Shown one piece after another: positions 43,053 to 53,500 of a DNA stretch of 64,000 bases (position 1 is the stretch's first letter; each line of letters opens with the position of its first letter). The notes beneath the pieces are model-generated. The model was not told where the DNA came from and searched no databases. It saw only the letters and a program-made list of their open reading frames with translations. Made by a program: the position numbers and the translations under genes. Source of the stretch: Flavobacteriales bacterium (GTDB lineage: Bacteria; Bacteroidota; Bacteroidia; NS11-12g; UBA9320); NCBI GenBank assembly GCA_020635455.1, contig JACJZT010000002.1, positions 496,001-560,000 on the forward strand. The letters run 5' to 3'.

Positions 43053-43964
43053 ATGGATGAAAATTCATTATTGACCATCTCCGGAGTTATATTCACCCTG
43101 ATCATAGGATTTGAAATGATCCTAAGTCATTTTCAACTTCGTAATTACTACTACTGGAAAGACACCTTGATAAATCTGTTCTTTTGCGGAGTAAATATGG
43201 GTGTTGATCTTTTGTGCAGGGGATTTTATGTGTTTGTTCTGTTCTTCTTCTTTAACCATAAACTCATTGGCATTGCCAATCCTTTTGCCTACTGGCTTTT
43301 GCTTTTCATTCTCGAAGATCTGATGTTTTACATTGAACACAGTGTCGATCATTATTGCAGAATATTCTGGGCAGTTCATGTTACACATCATTCTTCCGAA
43401 TCGTTTAACCTTACCACAGGAATTCGTTCATCGGTTTTTCAGCCTGTATACCGATTTATCTATTTTATTCCATTGGCATTGATCGGTTTTAATCCACTGG
43501 ATATTATGCTGATGTATTCCATTACTCAAATCTATGGCATCCTTTTGCACACACAATACATTCAAAAAATGCCTTCCTGGTTCGAATCCATCATGGTAAG
43601 CCCTTCACATCACAGGGTACATCATGGTTCAAATGTGATCTATCTTGATAAGAATATGGGCATGTGCCTGATCATCTGGGATAAAATATTCGGTACTTTT
43701 CAGGAGGAATTACCGGATGAAAAGGTAAAATACGGATTAAAAACACCTATAAAAGAAGAATATCATCCCACTAAATTAATTTTTCATGAATGGGTCGAAA
43801 TAGCGAAGATCCTTCGTTCCGGCCTTTCCCTTAAACACAAACTCGGTTATCTTTTCATGCCACCGGGGTGGAGTCATGACGGCAGCTCAAAAACAGCAAC
43901 CGAACTAAGGGCAGAATTGAAAGGAAGCCCACCGAAAGTAAAAAAGGCACTTGAAGTAAGTTAG
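43053..43964 (+). CDS. Sterol desaturase/fatty acid hydroxylase family membrane protein
   Basis: A 303-residue protein with about five hydrophobic helices. The di-iron histidine clusters of the family are present: EHSVDHY (HX3H), HVTHHSSE (HXXHH) and SPSHHRVHHGSN (HHXXHH). These enzymes hydroxylate or desaturate lipid chains, sterols or carotenoids at the membrane. In Bacteroidota relatives act on fatty acids, sphingolipid-type lipids or ether lipids; which one cannot be told from the sequence. Its stop is 7 bp from the convergent mltG stop. Confidence 0.9.
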   Translation: MDENSLLTISGVIFTLIIGFEMILSHFQLRNYYYWKDTLINLFFCGVNMGVDLLCRGFYVFVLFFFFNHKLIGIANPFAYWLLLFILEDLMFYIEHSVDHYCRIFWAVHVTHHSSESFNLTTGIRSSVFQPVYRFIYFIPLALIGFNPLDIMLMYSITQIYGILLHTQYIQKMPSWFESIMVSPSHHRVHHGSNVIYLDKNMGMCLIIWDKIFGTFQEELPDEKVKYGLKTPIKEEYHPTKLIFHEWVEIAKILRSGLSLKHKLGYLFMPPGWSHDGSSKTATELRAELKGSPPKVKKALEVS

Positions 43965-43971
43965 TTGTGGT

Positions 43972-45000
43972 CTAATTTACATCCTGAACATCCTTCCCCC
44001 CTTTGATCCCTCTTTTATCAAGTGCCGATCGGTAACGAATCGCATATCGGCGATGTTCGGCAAACGAATTTGAAAAATGATGATACCCCGAAAAATCCGC
44101 CAGGGCTACAAAATACAAGTATTTACTTTCTTCAAAATTCAGTACGGCTTCTATACCTTCTTTTGTAGGCAAGCCGATCGGTCCGGGAGGTAAACCTTTA
44201 ACCTTATAGGTGTTGTAAGGCGACTCGGTATCCAAAATACCTTCTACCCTGTTCATTGAATTTATTCCGGCAGCATATTTCACGGTGGGATCGGCTTGTA
44301 ATGGCATGCCAATTTTCAAACGATTCAAGTACACTCCGGCAATTGCAGGCATTTCCTCTTTTTTTACGGCTTCTTTTTCTACAATACTCGCCAGGATACA
44401 AACCTCTTTTACCGATTTCAAACCTGTTTTAGACAATCGATTGAACTTTTCCGCATCCCAGTATTTTTGTTGTTTTAAAACAAAATGGTCTACGAACTTT
44501 TCCGGTTCAACACTCCAGTTAAATTCACAGGACTCTGCCCAGAACATGCAAAGGAAAGAAACGCTGTCGAGACCAAGTGCTTCAAGTTTATCGCGATTTA
44601 AGATCGCTTTTGCAAAAGACAGGGAGTCTGATTCATATTTTTGACCCAATAAACTAAACAATTCATGTGGCAAAACATTATTTCCAAAACGAAAAGAAAC
44701 CTTATGTTGCATACCATACTTAAAAAGATTGATTAGTTCGCGATTGGTTAAGCCTTCAGTGACCTCATATTTGCCCGGAATGATGTGATCTATTTGCAGG
44801 AAAGCATGACTGAGGTCAAATTTCCAGTTTTTCTCGATGCAATTGTTGCTTTTAAGAGCATTGACAAGGCTATCTTCATTAAATCCATTTTTTACATAAA
44901 TAATTGTATAACGTGAATTCGGAGATGAAACTGCCCATACAATTACACCTATGCATGTAAGAATTATGAGAACAATAAGAATAACTACTTTATTTTTCAA
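43972..45000 (-). CDS. mltG: Endolytic murein transglycosylase MltG
   Basis: A 342-residue protein with one N-terminal membrane helix (ILIVLIILTCIGVIVWAVS), a LysM-like subdomain and the YceG/MltG catalytic domain. The catalytic glutamate lies in ASIVEKEAV, and PLQADPTVKYA, SPYNTYKVKGLPPGPI and YFVALADFSGYHHFS are the family's hallmark segments. It cuts nascent peptidoglycan strands to end glycan elongation and sits on the periplasmic face of the inner membrane. It is divergent from dapB, 141 bp apart. Confidence 0.95.
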   Translation of the reverse strand: MKNKVVILIVLIILTCIGVIVWAVSSPNSRYTIIYVKNGFNEDSLVNALKSNNCIEKNWKFDLSHAFLQIDHIIPGKYEVTEGLTNRELINLFKYGMQHKVSFRFGNNVLPHELFSLLGQKYESDSLSFAKAILNRDKLEALGLDSVSFLCMFWAESCEFNWSVEPEKFVDHFVLKQQKYWDAEKFNRLSKTGLKSVKEVCILASIVEKEAVKKEEMPAIAGVYLNRLKIGMPLQADPTVKYAAGINSMNRVEGILDTESPYNTYKVKGLPPGPIGLPTKEGIEAVLNFEESKYLYFVALADFSGYHHFSNSFAEHRRYAIRYRSALDKRGIKGGKDVQDVN

Positions 45001-45065
45001 AAGGTTTCTGGATTAATACGGTAAAATTACCCATTCATAAAACAAAAAAAGAGGTGGAACTATTG

Positions 45066-45073
45066 TAGTTTTG
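45066..45073 (+). promoter_or_regulatory. -7 element (TAGTTTTG) of the dapB-lepB-fmt run
   Basis: A perfect TAnnTTTG 68 bases before the dapB ATG. No clear -33 TTG at the ideal distance. Confidence 0.45.
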
Positions 45074-45141
45074 CACAAATTTTTTTGAAACTGTTCAAAT
45101 GCTTCATTTGTTCCTGAATTCAAAACTAATTTGAATCAAAG

Positions 45142-45870
45142 ATGAAAATAGCTTTAATCGGATACGGAAAAATGGGTAAGGCCATCGAAACCCTTGCTGC
45201 TGAAGCCGGACATACGATCGTATTGAAATACAGGGAAAGCCCTACCGATCCCGATGAACTTGCCAAGTGTGATGTGGCCATTGAGTTTTCCGTTCCTGAA
45301 AAGGCTGTTTTTAACATAAAGCAATGTTTTGTTGCACATATACCTGTTGTAGTAGGTACAACAGGATGGTATTCTGAATTTGATCAAATAAAAAAACTTG
45401 CGGAAAGCACAGGACAAAGTTTGTTTTTTGCAACCAATTTCAGTCTGGGAGTGAATTTATTTTTTGAACTAAACAAAAAACTTGCCCGACTAATGAATTC
45501 ACAGCCGGATTATGAACCAAAGATGCAGGAGATCCATCATATCCAAAAAAAGGATGCACCAAGTGGAACTGCCATAACTCTTGCAGAAGGTTTGCTACAG
45601 AATTTTGATAGAAAAAACGAGTGGATTTGTCGTGAAGAGGGTAAGTTTCAGGACCAAAGTCCGTTTATGCTTGAAATTGAAGCATTGAGAATAAATGAAG
45701 TACCGGGAACCCATACCATAACCTATCAGTCGGCGGTGGATGAGATCTCCATTACCCATCAGGCATACAGCAGAACCGGATTTGCGTCCGGCGCCCTGAA
45801 GGCTGCCGAATGGATCGTAGGAAAAAAAGGTGTTTACACCATGAAGGATATGTTAGGTCTGGATCGTTAA
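45142..45870 (+). CDS. dapB: 4-hydroxy-tetrahydrodipicolinate reductase
   Basis: A 242-residue cytoplasmic enzyme of the lysine/diaminopimelate pathway. N-terminal Rossmann motif GYGKMGKAI, the VGTTGW turn after the third strand, and the signature EIHHIQKKDAPSGTA (substrate histidines, lysine and the APSGTA loop). Length is slightly short but normal for Bacteroidota. It heads a tight run with lepB (9 bp) and fmt (4 bp), linking peptidoglycan precursor supply with protein export and translation initiation. Confidence 0.96.
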   Translation: MKIALIGYGKMGKAIETLAAEAGHTIVLKYRESPTDPDELAKCDVAIEFSVPEKAVFNIKQCFVAHIPVVVGTTGWYSEFDQIKKLAESTGQSLFFATNFSLGVNLFFELNKKLARLMNSQPDYEPKMQEIHHIQKKDAPSGTAITLAEGLLQNFDRKNEWICREEGKFQDQSPFMLEIEALRINEVPGTHTITYQSAVDEISITHQAYSRTGFASGALKAAEWIVGKKGVYTMKDMLGLDR

Positions 45871-45879
45871 GAAAACAAA

Positions 45880-47166
45880 ATGAAATTTATCAATAAACTC
45901 ATGGAAAGCATCAAGGCTTTTCCAAAAAAAACCAAAATTTATCTGAGTATATGGACAGCCATTAACCTGTTAATACTCTTCCTCTACATATTTGCAGCAG
46001 GAGCCAATATACTAACGGCACTAATATTTTTTATCATGTGGCAGGGAGCGGTAGTATTTTATTACTACTATCGTTACAACCTTCGCAAACAAAAAAAATA
46101 TGGAGATTGGTTTGATGCCATCATGTTCGCAGTTTTGGCCGCTACCTTCATCCGCTCGCTTTTCATTGAGGCTTATCAGATACCGACACCCTCCATGGAA
46201 AAATCCTTGCTGGTTGGCGACTTCTTGTTTGTGAGCAAAGTAAATTATGGCGCAAGATTGCCCATGACACCTCTTTCGGTTCCATTTGCCCATCAAACCC
46301 TTCCTATTGGAGAGATCAAGGCATATTCGGATGCTTTAAAGCTTCCTTATTACAGATTACCCGGGTTTCAGAAGATAAAGAACGGCGATGTCGTTGTTTT
46401 TAATTATCCCTTCGAACTTGAAAATCCGGTTGACAAAAAAACAAATTACATTAAAAGGTGTATTGCCATTCCGGGAGATGAATTAACCATTGTTAACGGA
46501 AATATTTTCATCAATTCAAAACGCATGGAAGACCCTCCTGAAAGAGAGTATTCGTATAAAGTGAACACGAACGGAACCAGTTTCAACAAAAAACTGCTCG
46601 ACAAACTTGATATCACCGATAAAGATCCGGTAATGAGCATGTACTGGATGACCGATCAAACTCGGGATGCTTTGGCAAAAGAAAGCAATGTGTTAAGCAT
46701 CGACACCCTGATACAGCAAAAGGAATTCCCGGGACAAACCTATCCCGGCTGGCAGGGATTAAATTGGTCGAGGGATAATTTTGGCCCGATCTATGTTCCT
46801 AAAAAAGGAGTAAAGATCCCCATGAACGAAAAGAATTTTTGGTTGTATAAACTTCCGATCGAACAATACGAGCATGCCGGAAAATTGGAACAAACAGGTG
46901 ATGGTTTCACACTGAACGGACAAGTTATACAAGAATACACCTTTAAAATGGATTATTATTTTATGATGGGCGACAACAGACACAACAGTGAAGATTCAAG
47001 GTTCTGGGGATTTGTACCTGAGGACCATATTGTTGGAAAGGCGCTATTCATCTGGTTGTCGATCAAACACGATATCACCCGGGCTACCAAACCTGACGGT
47101 ACCGCATTTGAAAAAAGAAAATTCAAGGGCATCCGATGGAACCGAATATTCAAAGGCATTCATTAA
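45880..47166 (+). CDS. lepB: Signal peptidase I
   Basis: A 428-residue inner-membrane protease that removes signal peptides. Two membrane helices precede residue 70, with a further hydrophobic segment before the catalytic region. Nucleophile Ser105 is in IPTPSMEKSL, general base Lys192 in NYIKRCIAIPGD, and the C-terminal box is GDNRHNSEDSRFWG. An insert of about 170 residues between the Lys box and the C-terminal box makes it much longer than the Gram-negative standard in that part, as is usual for Bacteroidota. Second gene of the dapB-lepB-fmt run. Confidence 0.95.
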   Translation: MKFINKLMESIKAFPKKTKIYLSIWTAINLLILFLYIFAAGANILTALIFFIMWQGAVVFYYYYRYNLRKQKKYGDWFDAIMFAVLAATFIRSLFIEAYQIPTPSMEKSLLVGDFLFVSKVNYGARLPMTPLSVPFAHQTLPIGEIKAYSDALKLPYYRLPGFQKIKNGDVVVFNYPFELENPVDKKTNYIKRCIAIPGDELTIVNGNIFINSKRMEDPPEREYSYKVNTNGTSFNKKLLDKLDITDKDPVMSMYWMTDQTRDALAKESNVLSIDTLIQQKEFPGQTYPGWQGLNWSRDNFGPIYVPKKGVKIPMNEKNFWLYKLPIEQYEHAGKLEQTGDGFTLNGQVIQEYTFKMDYYFMMGDNRHNSEDSRFWGFVPEDHIVGKALFIWLSIKHDITRATKPDGTAFEKRKFKGIRWNRIFKGIH

Positions 47167-47170
47167 TACA

Positions 47171-48073
47171 ATGCGCATTGTTTTTTATGGCACACCTGAT
47201 TTTGCCGTAACATCACTTGAAAGAATTCTCGAGGCCGGTTTTAATCTGGTTGCGGTAGTTACCGCACCCGATAAACCTTCCGGAAGAGGAATGAAACTCA
47301 AATCTTCACCGGTAAAGGAATGTGCGGTAAAACACGGAATACCGGTTTTGCAGCCGCAAAATTTAAAATCGGATGAATTTGAAGAGCAACTTAAAAGTCT
47401 TGATCCCGACCTGCAAGTGATCATTGCATTTCGAATGCTTCCCGAAAAAGTATGGAATTTTCCGGAGAAGGGAACTGTAAATCTTCATGCTTCCCTTCTG
47501 CCTCAATACAGGGGCGCGGCTCCAATCAACCGGGCCATAATAAACGGAGAAACTGAAACCGGTGTAACTACTTTTTTTCTGAAGCATGAAATTGATACCG
47601 GAGATCTTTTATTGCAAAAAAAAGTAACAATAAACCCTGATGACACTGCAGGAACCCTGCACGATAAACTTATGAACGTCGGTGCCGACCTAATGGTAGA
47701 AACCTTAAGAGGAATTGTTTCCAACACACTCGAACCGGTTCCACAAAAGGACATACTGAATTTAAAGACCGCTCCAAAGATCTTTCCCAAAGATTGTGAA
47801 ATCAACTGGTATACAGAAGGTTTAAAGATCAAAAACCTGATAAGGGGATTATCTCCGTATCCTGGTGCATACACACATCATCAAAACAAGATTTTAAAAA
47901 TATATTCATGCAGGTTTGAGAAAGGAACCCCATTAAAAGCCGGTGATTTTGAAAAAACAAATTCTTCCACCTTAAGAATTTCCTGCATGGATGGCTACAT
48001 ATATCCTGAATGGGTGCAGCCGGAGGGTAAACGAAAAATGAACGTTCTGGATTATCTGAATGGATTGAAATGA
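47171..48073 (+). CDS. fmt: Methionyl-tRNA formyltransferase
   Basis: A 300-residue enzyme formylating initiator Met-tRNA. I use ATG 47171 (MRIVFYGTPDFA, the family N-terminus); the same frame is open 61 codons further upstream, inside lepB, but that stretch is not part of the protein. The active site segment NLHASLLPQYRGAAPI (Asn, His) and EIDTGD (Asp) are intact, and the C-terminal OB-fold with LSPYPGAYT is present. It follows lepB by 4 bp and converges with the second CHAT gene (47 bp apart). Confidence 0.96.
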   Translation: MRIVFYGTPDFAVTSLERILEAGFNLVAVVTAPDKPSGRGMKLKSSPVKECAVKHGIPVLQPQNLKSDEFEEQLKSLDPDLQVIIAFRMLPEKVWNFPEKGTVNLHASLLPQYRGAAPINRAIINGETETGVTTFFLKHEIDTGDLLLQKKVTINPDDTAGTLHDKLMNVGADLMVETLRGIVSNTLEPVPQKDILNLKTAPKIFPKDCEINWYTEGLKIKNLIRGLSPYPGAYTHHQNKILKIYSCRFEKGTPLKAGDFEKTNSSTLRISCMDGYIYPEWVQPEGKRKMNVLDYLNGLK

Positions 48074-48120
48074 TGCGTTAACCGTTTCCTTAATTTTAAC
48101 TTAAATTCCGGGCAATAAAC

Positions 48121-50418
48121 TTAATCACGGGGATTTGTAACATTACCCGTAACTTTGAAAGCCGACCAATAAAAAGGATTGGATGTTGCCTGAGATTTCA
48201 TCAATTCAAGTTGTGCAAAACGCAAGGCTTCAGCAAGGTTTTTTCCTTCTGAGATGCCATCATAAAAAAGTTTCATCAAGGTAAAGGTTGCATCATCGCT
48301 CACCGACCACAATGAAGAGATCACACTGTTGGCTCCGGCAACCAGAAAAGCCTGCGTTAGCCCAACCGGATTATCGTTTGTAACCTTTCCAAGTCCTGTT
48401 TGACAAGCACTTAACACAACCATTTTACTTTTAAGCTTTCCGGGAGATTCGTACATTTCGGAAGCATAAACCGGCCCGTCGGAAAAGGCTACAAACGATT
48501 GTAAAACCTTATCGATGTTTGTATAACCATGAGTTGCGAGATGCAAAATATCAAGAGCTTGATCTTTGAACAAGAGATCCGATCTCACATCCATCTTCAT
48601 TAAAGGTGTGATATGAAATTTTTCTCCAAGATATTTAATTTCTTTTTCGGTACCGGGCAATGGGGCCAGTTTCAGGTTGATCACTTTGCCATCGACAGAA
48701 CTCGGATATATTCCGTTAAAATCCGGATTTCCCAAAACCGAAATTTTAAATGATCCGGTTCCGTTTTTTATGCTTTTTTGAACATCGAAAACCTGAGAAG
48801 AGCTTTTCAGCAATTGACCAAAAGTGAACGAATGCCAGTAACTAATTTGTTTTTCTTCAAGCAGATACTTTCCTTCAGGAGTTTTTAAAGCGGCAAAAGG
48901 CACAAAGTGGAGGTTTTCATCCGGAATTATTATTAAGTTGTTTGCAGAATCCGCTTTCAAAACCTCCCAAATATTTTCCGGTATAATGGCCTTGAACAGA
49001 TCGCTGTAGGGTTCCAATGAATTGTTTGAATTGACATTAGGCATTTTTACACCCCTTCCTTCAATATATCCTTCTTTAGAAGATAGCATTTTGTTATTGA
49101 AATTGGTCTTATCAATAAGATCGTTGATGTAATGGTTCGAACCTTCCAAAGATTGATGAAAAACCTTTCCTTTTGAGGTGATAAACCATACCTCAAGGTC
49201 ATCGAAATAGTGCGAATACATAAGAAAGGATGACCTGTCTGAAGTAACAAGATCGTATATTTCTCCTCCGTTAACCGTTTGAAGGTAACTATAGGATTGC
49301 TGATCGTATTGGTTGATCTTTATTCTGTTATTGAGATGACCTTTTGCCATTAGCTCTGTAAAAACACCGGATTTGGCTTTTTCAAGCATTTCTATGGCTC
49401 CCTGCAGATCATTTCCGTTAAGCATCAGAAATGACAGATCACGACAAAACAAATTGTAGTATTCGTTTAAGGCATAAGAAGATTCCAGAGCCAGAATTCC
49501 GGTTGATCTCATGGTTATACCTCTTAAATACTCAAAATGGGCAATAACGTATTTGTACAATTCCTGAAGAACGGAATTGTTATTAAAAAGTGCTAACGAA
49601 GGCCTTAATTTACGATAAGCATCCATAAGGGAATCAAATTGAATCTTTTCATTTTGAAAGAGAATTTCCTCAAGCGATACTTGTGTAAGGTTTTCGAGTA
49701 AACCATGCATTAAATAATCGTTAGGGGTTTCATCCTTATTCAGTTTATCGAGCATCACCCGTCTGCCCTTTACCCAATTTCCGGATAAGTTCAATAATCT
49801 CGTATAGCATAAAAAAACTTTATCAGCCTGGAAGGATTCGCCTTCTGAAAATGCTACCATAGCATCACTATATCGGTTCAAAATCGCTTTCGCATCCTTT
49901 TGGATGGTCGTGTTGACCCACTGTTTTTGTGGACTGCTTGTTTCAGACCTTAATAAATTCTGCACAATAAAAATATTGCCCGATAAAATGCGGCAACCTT
50001 CGGCATCGAGATATTTGGTTACCAATGGAAAAGCGAACCGGTAACACAGATAAGCTTCATAAAGTTTCTGATCTTTTCTGTATTGCACACCTTTATTTAC
50101 CAGATTGCGGGCAATGCGCATAAGGGCATCCTTACATTCGGGCAGGTTGAGCGGGTGTGAATTCAGGACTGAATCAAAATTAGAGGTCAGGTCGATGTTG
50201 ACCAGGCCCTTAAAGGCAGGACACATTTCTGTTATGCCGGTTTCTTCTATTTGCGTAAAAATAATTCCATATCCACCTTTTTCAGCTGCTTCCTTTAACC
50301 TTTCCAGGGTTTGTGCATTTGATAACACAGAACTTGCCAAAATCAGAAACAATAAGATTGCTTGTTTTTTAACAGGTTTTATTGGGTTTAGAAAGAACAT
50401 TTTATTTGTTTTTTTCAT
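48121..50418 (-). CDS. Exported CHAT-domain caspase-like protease
   Basis: A 765-residue protein with an N-terminal signal peptide (basic start, core AILLFLILASSVLS, cleavage near NAQ). Residues of about 40-400 are helical and repeat-like. The CHAT domain follows with the catalytic His630 in LHLATHGYT and Cys672 in VLSACQTGLGK, then NPVGLTQAFLVAGA and the terminal FYWSAFKVTG. Like the 22253-25180 protein it pairs an export signal with a CHAT peptidase, so both would act outside the cytoplasm. It is divergent from the 1819-residue repeat protein across 106 bp, which suggests joint control. Confidence 0.9.
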   Translation of the reverse strand: MKKTNKMFFLNPIKPVKKQAILLFLILASSVLSNAQTLERLKEAAEKGGYGIIFTQIEETGITEMCPAFKGLVNIDLTSNFDSVLNSHPLNLPECKDALMRIARNLVNKGVQYRKDQKLYEAYLCYRFAFPLVTKYLDAEGCRILSGNIFIVQNLLRSETSSPQKQWVNTTIQKDAKAILNRYSDAMVAFSEGESFQADKVFLCYTRLLNLSGNWVKGRRVMLDKLNKDETPNDYLMHGLLENLTQVSLEEILFQNEKIQFDSLMDAYRKLRPSLALFNNNSVLQELYKYVIAHFEYLRGITMRSTGILALESSYALNEYYNLFCRDLSFLMLNGNDLQGAIEMLEKAKSGVFTELMAKGHLNNRIKINQYDQQSYSYLQTVNGGEIYDLVTSDRSSFLMYSHYFDDLEVWFITSKGKVFHQSLEGSNHYINDLIDKTNFNNKMLSSKEGYIEGRGVKMPNVNSNNSLEPYSDLFKAIIPENIWEVLKADSANNLIIIPDENLHFVPFAALKTPEGKYLLEEKQISYWHSFTFGQLLKSSSQVFDVQKSIKNGTGSFKISVLGNPDFNGIYPSSVDGKVINLKLAPLPGTEKEIKYLGEKFHITPLMKMDVRSDLLFKDQALDILHLATHGYTNIDKVLQSFVAFSDGPVYASEMYESPGKLKSKMVVLSACQTGLGKVTNDNPVGLTQAFLVAGANSVISSLWSVSDDATFTLMKLFYDGISEGKNLAEALRFAQLELMKSQATSNPFYWSAFKVTGNVTNPRD

Positions 50419-50442
50419 CAGGGAGTTAATTTGTTTAAATTC

Positions 50443-50462
50443 TTAATCTTACATAAGATTAA
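50443..50462. promoter_or_regulatory. 20-bp dyad between the CHAT and repeat-protein genes
   Basis: Perfect 9-base arms TTAATCTTA and TAAGATTAA separated by CA. It is central in the 106-bp divergent control region and is a good candidate operator. It lies 25 bases from the CHAT gene ATG and 63 bases from the repeat-protein ATG. Confidence 0.5.
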
Positions 50463-50498
50463 ACTTGAGCAAGATATATTTTTTGACATAATATTTTT

Positions 50499-50506
50499 TA
50501 TTTTTG
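50499..50506 (+). promoter_or_regulatory. -7 element (TATTTTTG) of the repeat-protein gene
   Basis: A perfect TAnnTTTG 18 bases before ATG 50525. Confidence 0.5.
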
Positions 50507-50524
50507 ATCTGAAATCACAAAGCC

Positions 50525-53500
50525 ATGAAAAATATTCTATGTTTAATGATCCTGCTATGCACAGTTATTGCCTATGGTCAAAAACAGGAGTCGGAGCCGA
50601 ATAATTCGTTCAATACAGCAAATTTTGTCCCTTCGGATTCGAGTTTATCGGGAAGTGTAAATAACACGACCGATGTGTATGATTATTTGAGGATAAGCAC
50701 TTCCAATGACGGGACCGTTACGCTAATTCTTTCTGCTAAAAATACAGGCGTTTCAACTGGTTACGCTTATCTTTATGGGTACGACAGCAGAAAGAATGGC
50801 GGACAGATCCTGGCTAAGTATGTTGCAAACAGTTCAACCGTGGGCATTGGGGTCACGGTTTATGATACCATAAATCTCTATGGAATGCAGAGAGACAGTC
50901 TTTATTTCCGAATTGAAGCCAGTACTTCTTTTGCCTATAACTTTAAATACATTTTAAACGATATAAGCACCAATGATTCAGAGCCGAACAACGGATTTGC
51001 CGAAGCTTTGCCCATACTTGAAAATGACTTGAAGCAAGGCCATATCGGGTATTATTCAGGAGGCGGTTTTGACGTAAGTGATTATTATCGAACCGTCTTA
51101 AAAAAAGACGGAACCGTTATACTTTACATTGAAGGCACCAACACAAGTTCTCAGACGGGATATATGTATTTATACAGTTTTGATGGAAGAAGAAACGGTG
51201 GGCAAATACTGAGTAAATATGTTGCTAACAATTCAACAGTAGGAGGCTTTAAAACGGTATACGACACAATACTCTTATTTGGAAAGGCGGTGGATACCCT
51301 CTATTTCAGACTTGATGGGATCAAATCCTTTAAATATAAAATTCATTATGAAATAATTGACACCAGTTTAAATGATGCAGAACCCAATAACGACTTTGAT
51401 GAAGCCATAACTTTGAATACAGGCGAAATAAAGGTCGGGCACATTTCGTACGTAGCTTCCGGGGCACCGGATTATTATGATTATTATAGGATAACACCGG
51501 CAAAAGACGGTACCATTCGGTTACTTTTAGGAGGAACCAATCTGGGGGGTGGTACCGGATACATGTATTTTTACGGTTTTGACAGCAGAAGGAATGGTGG
51601 GCAAATCCTGTCAAAATACGTAGCTAACAATTCCACGGTAAACAACTATCAGAACATAACAGATACCATTTATTTATTTGGCCGAGCAAAAGACACCCTT
51701 TTCTTCCGGCTTGAAGCGAACAGGTCGTTTAAATACAGTATACAATATGAAATCCTGGACACAAGTTTGAACGATCCCGAACCGAACAATACTTTTAATA
51801 CGGCCATTAGTATAAGCCACTTAGAGGAAAAAGTGGGTCATGTGGGATACGTTTCAGGTGGTGTTTCAGATGTTAGCGACTATTATCGATCCTGGAGTCC
51901 CAAGGATGGAACGGTACGCCTTATTCTCAGCGGAACCAATTTGGGAGGCAAAACAGGTTACATGTACGTTTACGGATTTGACGGAAGAAAGAACGGAGGA
52001 CAAATTTTATCAAAATATGTGGCGAACTCTTCAACGGTACAGCACAATCAAACAGTTTACGACACCATATATTTATTTGGAAGAGCTTCAGATACCCTTT
52101 ATTTCAGAATTGATGCCAGTACAGCCTTTAAATACAAAATTCGCTATGAGCTGATCGATACCAGTCAGAACGATGCCGAGCCCAATAATACATTCGCAGA
52201 GGCAATCTCCATTCAACATAAGGAGCTAAAGGTAGGGCATGTTGGATACATCGCCTCCGGTGTAAATGATGCGAGTGATTATTACAAAACGGTAAGCCCA
52301 TTTGATGGAACCATGCGTATAATAATAAATGGTTTGAACGTGGGAGGACAAACCGGTTATATGTATATTTATGCCTTCGACCAAAGGAAAAACGGTGGAC
52401 AAATCCTGGCAAGGTATATCGACAACAATTCTACCGTTGCAGCCTATACAACTGTTACCGATACCATCTACCTTTTTGGAAGAGCTGTTGATACGGTCTA
52501 TTTCAGGGTTGACGCCAATAAGGCTTTTCAATATTCAATAAAATACGAGATCCTTGATTCGAGTAAAAACGATTCCGAACCCAATAACACCTTCGACAAC
52601 GCCATAGACATGGTTCAATTTACAAAATATTCAGGGCATACCGGATATTTTTCTGCAGGTGTGGCAGATGCAATTGATTACTACCGAATGGTATTACCTG
52701 ATGACGGAACGGTGAAAATTAACATTCAGGGTATAAACAAAGGGGGTGGAACCGGATACATGTACGTTTATGGCTATGATTCCCGAAAAGGTGCAGGTCA
52801 GATCTATGCCCGTTATTTAAACAATTCTTCAACCATTGCCAACGATGGTGTCATAAACGACTCGATCTATTTTTTCTGCAGAGGTAAAGACACAGTCTAT
52901 CTCCGTATTGAAAGCAACAGGGCCTTTCAATATCAGCTGGTTTATCAAATGATACAGCAAAGTCCAAAGGATAATGAGCCGAACAATACTTTCAGCCAGT
53001 CGACGAACATCAATGTACAAAATAAGTACAACGGGCACCTCAAATATTCTTTTGGTACCTATCTGGACGATGATGATTACTACAAAATTGTGATCCCACC
53101 CAAAGGATCCTTAAGTTTGGCCATCAATGCAAGCAATACCGGAGGAGGAAACGGGTATCTTTATTTGTACATGTACGACAAGCGGAGGGCCGGAGGACAG
53201 ATCTATGCCAATTACGTTGCAAAAACCAGCACGGTCGGGGCCGGACAGACCATCATCGACACCATCCAGCTTCCGTGCCTAACCAGCGATACAGTGTATT
53301 TGCGTTTTGTTTCAAGCAGTTGCTTTTCGTATAGTTTCAATACCTGGTTCGTTGACAGGCAACCCGTTGCAAGCACCGAAAACGAAAGATTGGGAAATAC
53401 CGTCGGTTTCAGACCTAAATTATTCAATGCGACGGATTTTACCTGGGATTTTGGAGATGGCACAAAAAGTACCTTGAAATTTCCATTAAAAACATATGGT

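Noticed and set aside
43570..43600. TTCGAATCC-like T-arm as a second tRNA
   Set aside because: It lies inside the fatty-acid hydroxylase coding sequence and no cloverleaf can be formed around it.
46988..47170. N-terminal extension of fmt into lepB
   Set aside because: The extension is read out of frame through conserved lepB codons, and the conserved Fmt N-terminus MRIVFYGTPDF begins at 47171.
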